Below are positions 12,722 to 14,395 of a stretch of DNA of 14,395 nucleotides, piece by piece. The stretch's first letter is position 1, and each line of letters begins with the position of its first letter. A program made the position numbers and the translations under genes. The notes under the pieces were generated by a model. The model saw nothing but the letters and a program-made list of their open reading frames with translations. It searched no databases and had not been told where the DNA came from. The DNA is from an uncultured Propioniciclava sp. (GTDB lineage Bacteria; Actinomycetota; Actinomycetes; Propionibacteriales; Propionibacteriaceae): contig CALMPQ010000122.1 in the NCBI GenBank assembly GCA_937872005.1, positions 1 to 14,395 on the forward strand, given 5' to 3'.

Positions 12722-13747
12722 CTACTCCCCCGGGTACCGGACGCCGACCAGCGCCCGGATCTCATCGAGGGTCTCCATGATCGCGACCGTCTCGTCCAGC
12801 GGGAGCAGCGGCGACTCAGTCGCGCCCTCGGCTACCAACTGCGCGAGGTGGGCTGCCTCGTGGCACAGCCCGAGGTGCCCCTGGATCGCCGGCGGCTCGG
12901 ACTCATGCACCTCCCCCGATCGCGTCACGAGGCGCACCACGCCCGGGACGTAGAACGGCCCACCCAGCTCGATCCGCGCCTCGGAACCACTGACCGAGGC
13001 GACGGTGGGCGTCCGGGCGGCAAGGGTGGTCGAGACCAGCGCGTGGGCCCCCGAGTCGTACGTGAACACCGCCGAGACCTGCCGGTCGACCCCGGTCTCG
13101 GTGAGGGTGCCCCGCGCCCCGACCGACGCCGGCGCACCCAGGACGAACGAGGCGAACGAGATCGGGTAGATGCCGAGGTCGAGCAGGGCCCCACCCGCCA
13201 GGCCAGGTGCGAACAGCCGTGACGCCGGGTCGACCGCGAACCACTGCCCATGGTCGGCGGTCACGGTCTCGACCTGGCCCAACGCCCCCGACGCCAGCAG
13301 CTGGCGCACCACATCCATCGACGGCAGGAACCGCGTCCACATCGCCTCGACGCAGGCGACGCCGGCGGTGCGGGCGGCGTCCACGACCTCGCGGGCCTCG
13401 GCGGCGTTGCGGGTGAAGGCCTTCTCGACCAACACGTGCTTGCCCGCCTCGATCGCCAGCAGCGCATGGTCGCGGTGGTGCGAGTGGGGCGAGGCGACGT
13501 AGATCGCGTCGACGTCGGGGTCATCGACCAGCGCCTCGTACGAGCAGTAGGCCCGGTCGATGCCGAACCGGTCGGCGAACGCCTGGGCGCGCTCGGGCGA
13601 GCGCGACCCCACGGCCACGACGCGCTGGCGGGTGAACCGGTGCAGGGCCTCGACCATCGTCGCGGCGATGCCGCCGGGCGCGAGCACGCCCCACCGCAGC
13701 GGCGGGGCGTCGGCCGGGTCGGGCGTGCGGGGTGTGGGCAGGCGCAT
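12722..13747 (-). CDS. Gfo/Idh/MocA family oxidoreductase
   Basis: A 341 aa NAD(P)-dependent oxidoreductase. The N-terminal Rossmann fold starts at WGVLAPGGIAATM (19-31); VLVEKAFTRN (105-114) holds the conserved lysine (usual EKP is EKA here); VEAMWTRFLPS (133-143) and LLDLGIYPISF (188-198) are typical of the branch that includes dimeric dihydrodiol dehydrogenases. The C-terminal alpha/beta domain is complete. The substrate is probably a sugar or polyol, unidentified. The ATG start at 13747 has a degenerate box (CATGCT, minus strand, 13759-13754) exactly 6 nt upstream and no Shine-Dalgarno, so it may also be leaderless. It converges with the ketopantoate-reductase-family gene and is divergent from the secreted-protein gene. 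A link with the sugar cassette is possible but unproven. Confidence 0.92.
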   Translation of the reverse strand: MRLPTPRTPDPADAPPLRWGVLAPGGIAATMVEALHRFTRQRVVAVGSRSPERAQAFADRFGIDRAYCSYEALVDDPDVDAIYVASPHSHHRDHALLAIEAGKHVLVEKAFTRNAAEAREVVDAARTAGVACVEAMWTRFLPSMDVVRQLLASGALGQVETVTADHGQWFAVDPASRLFAPGLAGGALLDLGIYPISFASFVLGAPASVGARGTLTETGVDRQVSAVFTYDSGAHALVSTTLAARTPTVASVSGSEARIELGGPFYVPGVVRLVTRSGEVHESEPPAIQGHLGLCHEAAHLAQLVAEGATESPLLPLDETVAIMETLDEIRALVGVRYPGE

Positions 13748-13769
13748 GACGTCAGCATGGCATGCCGGC

Positions 13770-13783
13770 GGGGAGTGCTCCCC
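13770..13783. repeat. Dyad just upstream of the secreted-protein promoter
   Basis: GGGGAG (13770-13775) and CTCCCC (13778-13783) form a perfect dyad with a 2-nt centre, ending one base before the putative -35 box. It could be an operator for the secreted-protein gene or for the divergent oxidoreductase gene. Confidence 0.35.
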
Positions 13784-13784
13784 A

Positions 13785-13813
13785 TTGCGCGGGTCGGGGG
13801 CCTTCCGTAGGTT
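13785..13813 (+). promoter_or_regulatory. Promoter of the secreted-protein gene
   Basis: TTGCGC (13785-13790) and TAGGTT (13808-13813) are separated by 17 bp, an ideal housekeeping-sigma spacing. They lie about 45 nt before the ATG, leaving room for a leader that contains AAGGAG. Confidence 0.55.
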
Positions 13814-13856
13814 TCGGGTGGCACCCCCGCCACCCCCTCACCCCCAAGGAGAAGAC

Positions 13857-14306
13857 ATGTCCCTTCGCATGCGCCTCACCCGGTTCGCCCTGATCGCGGC
13901 CGGCGGCCTCGCCCTGCTCGCCCCGACCGTCACCGACGCCCACGCCGTCTTCGACCGTTCTCCGGTGGGCACCAGCGTCGGTACGTCGTGCTCGGGCGCC
14001 AAGACCACGTACAACTACCCCAGCGGTGCGCCCTTCAAGCTCGAGGTCTACTACAGCACGTCCTCGGGCGGCACCAACTGCGTCAAGCTCATCAACAACA
14101 GCGGCAAGACCACCTCCATGCGCGTGAAGCTCGAGGTGCCCGCCAACAACTACGCGTACGCCCAGGACACCGGCTCCTACCGCTACTACGCGGGTGCCGT
14201 CCGGGTGCACAACACGTCGGGCAAGTGCATCAACGTGTGGAGCGATGTGACCCACAACGGTCGCTACTACAAGCTCGACCTCGTGCAGGCGCACTGCGGG
14301 CGCTGA
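13857..14306 (+). CDS. Small secreted four-cysteine protein, spore-associated protein A-like
   Basis: A 149 aa precursor with a clear Sec signal peptide: basic MSLRMRLTR, hydrophobic core ALIAAGGLALLAP, and a likely cleavage after DAHA (residue 30). The mature part (about 119 aa) is rich in Tyr, Ser, Thr and Asn and has exactly four cysteines (45, 75, 124, 147), suited to two disulfides. Spacing and local sequence (SCSG, GGTNCVKL, YRYYAGAVRVHNTSGKCIN, final HCG) resemble the Streptomyces spore-associated protein A group, whose role is unknown. The similarity is recalled, not computed. The start is firm: AAGGAG lies 5 nt upstream of ATG 13857 and a good promoter precedes it. No partner gene for secretion or modification is adjacent. 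Confidence 0.8.
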   Translation: MSLRMRLTRFALIAAGGLALLAPTVTDAHAVFDRSPVGTSVGTSCSGAKTTYNYPSGAPFKLEVYYSTSSGGTNCVKLINNSGKTTSMRVKLEVPANNYAYAQDTGSYRYYAGAVRVHNTSGKCINVWSDVTHNGRYYKLDLVQAHCGR

Positions 14307-14328
14307 TCACCCCGGGGTCGGGGCCGTC

Positions 14329-14334
14329 TAGGCT
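14329..14334 (+). promoter_or_regulatory. Leaderless -10 box of the last, partial gene
   Basis: TAGGCT is followed by GCCTGC and ATG 14341, the same arrangement and the same hexamer as the mutase operon. The 34-nt space after the secreted-protein gene has no obvious terminator. Confidence 0.55.
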
Positions 14335-14340
14335 GCCTGC

Positions 14341-14395
14341 ATGACTGAGGTTCCCGACGGCTCCGACCCCGTTGCGCTCGCCAACTGGCTGTTCG
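14341..14395 (+). CDS. Unidentified protein, N-terminal fragment cut by window end
   Basis: Only 18 codons are present, beginning MTEVPDGSDP and continuing VALANWLF. The fragment is too short to assign a family. The start is supported by the TAGGCT box 6 nt upstream and by high-GC codon use. Confidence 0.55.
   Translation, partial: MTEVPDGSDPVALANWLF

Noticed and set aside
1..14395. CRISPR arrays, tRNA/rRNA genes, insertion sequences, attachment sites
   Set aside because: I saw no regularly spaced repeats, no cloverleaf-like or rRNA-like segments, no transposase or integrase motifs and no terminal inverted repeats.

Overview
The window is dense, very GC-rich bacterial DNA with strong third-position GC bias and many GTG starts. 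It also has DUF3152 and spore-associated-protein-like families and TAnnnT -10 boxes sitting 6-7 nt before start codons. All of this points to a high-GC actinobacterium (Actinomycetota). A Propionibacteriales-like host is plausible but not provable from this sequence. No tRNA, rRNA, CRISPR array or intact mobile element was seen.

Region 1 (7-3669) holds a YigZ/IMPACT-family protein and then a compact cobamide nucleotide-loop assembly set: cobT and cobS (plus strand, almost touching), cobU (minus), and a divergently transcribed histidine-phosphatase gene that could supply the alpha-ribazole phosphatase step. Region 2 (3673-5685) holds yaaA (peroxide stress), a NUDIX hydrolase and a membrane-anchored DUF3152 metzincin-like putative protease, arranged as divergent and tail-to-tail pairs with essentially no spacer.

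Region 3 (5706-6987) is a decayed minus-strand island. It contains the middle of a MalF-type sugar ABC permease and the C-terminal half of a MalG-type permease. Both are truncated, are fused by deletion and carry apparent single-base frameshifts. The island is capped by the N-terminal stub of an AbiEi-type antitoxin-domain protein. Region 4 (7107-12721) begins with a ROK-family regulator that is divergent from an operon of phosphohexomutase, sugar-phosphate nucleotidyltransferase and an atypical galactokinase-like GHMP kinase, followed by a ketopantoate-reductase-family gene. The kinase, mutase and nucleotidyltransferase would make a plausible free sugar to sugar-1-phosphate to NDP-sugar route under the ROK regulator. 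The sugar transporter next to it is broken, and the nucleotidyltransferase appears to have lost an internal block including the usual EKP segment.

Region 5 (12722-14395) holds a Gfo/Idh/MocA oxidoreductase, a small secreted four-cysteine protein resembling Streptomyces spore-associated protein A, and the first 18 codons of an unidentified gene.

The main unifying observation is regulatory. Eight genes have a TAnnnT hexamer exactly 6 or 7 nt before an ATG/GTG start, the signature of leaderless mRNAs, whereas genes inside operons use Shine-Dalgarno sites or GTGA overlaps. The most curious items are the kinase-mutase-nucleotidyltransferase cassette with its signs of decay or repurposing, and a REP-like palindrome that encodes the first residues of the kinase.
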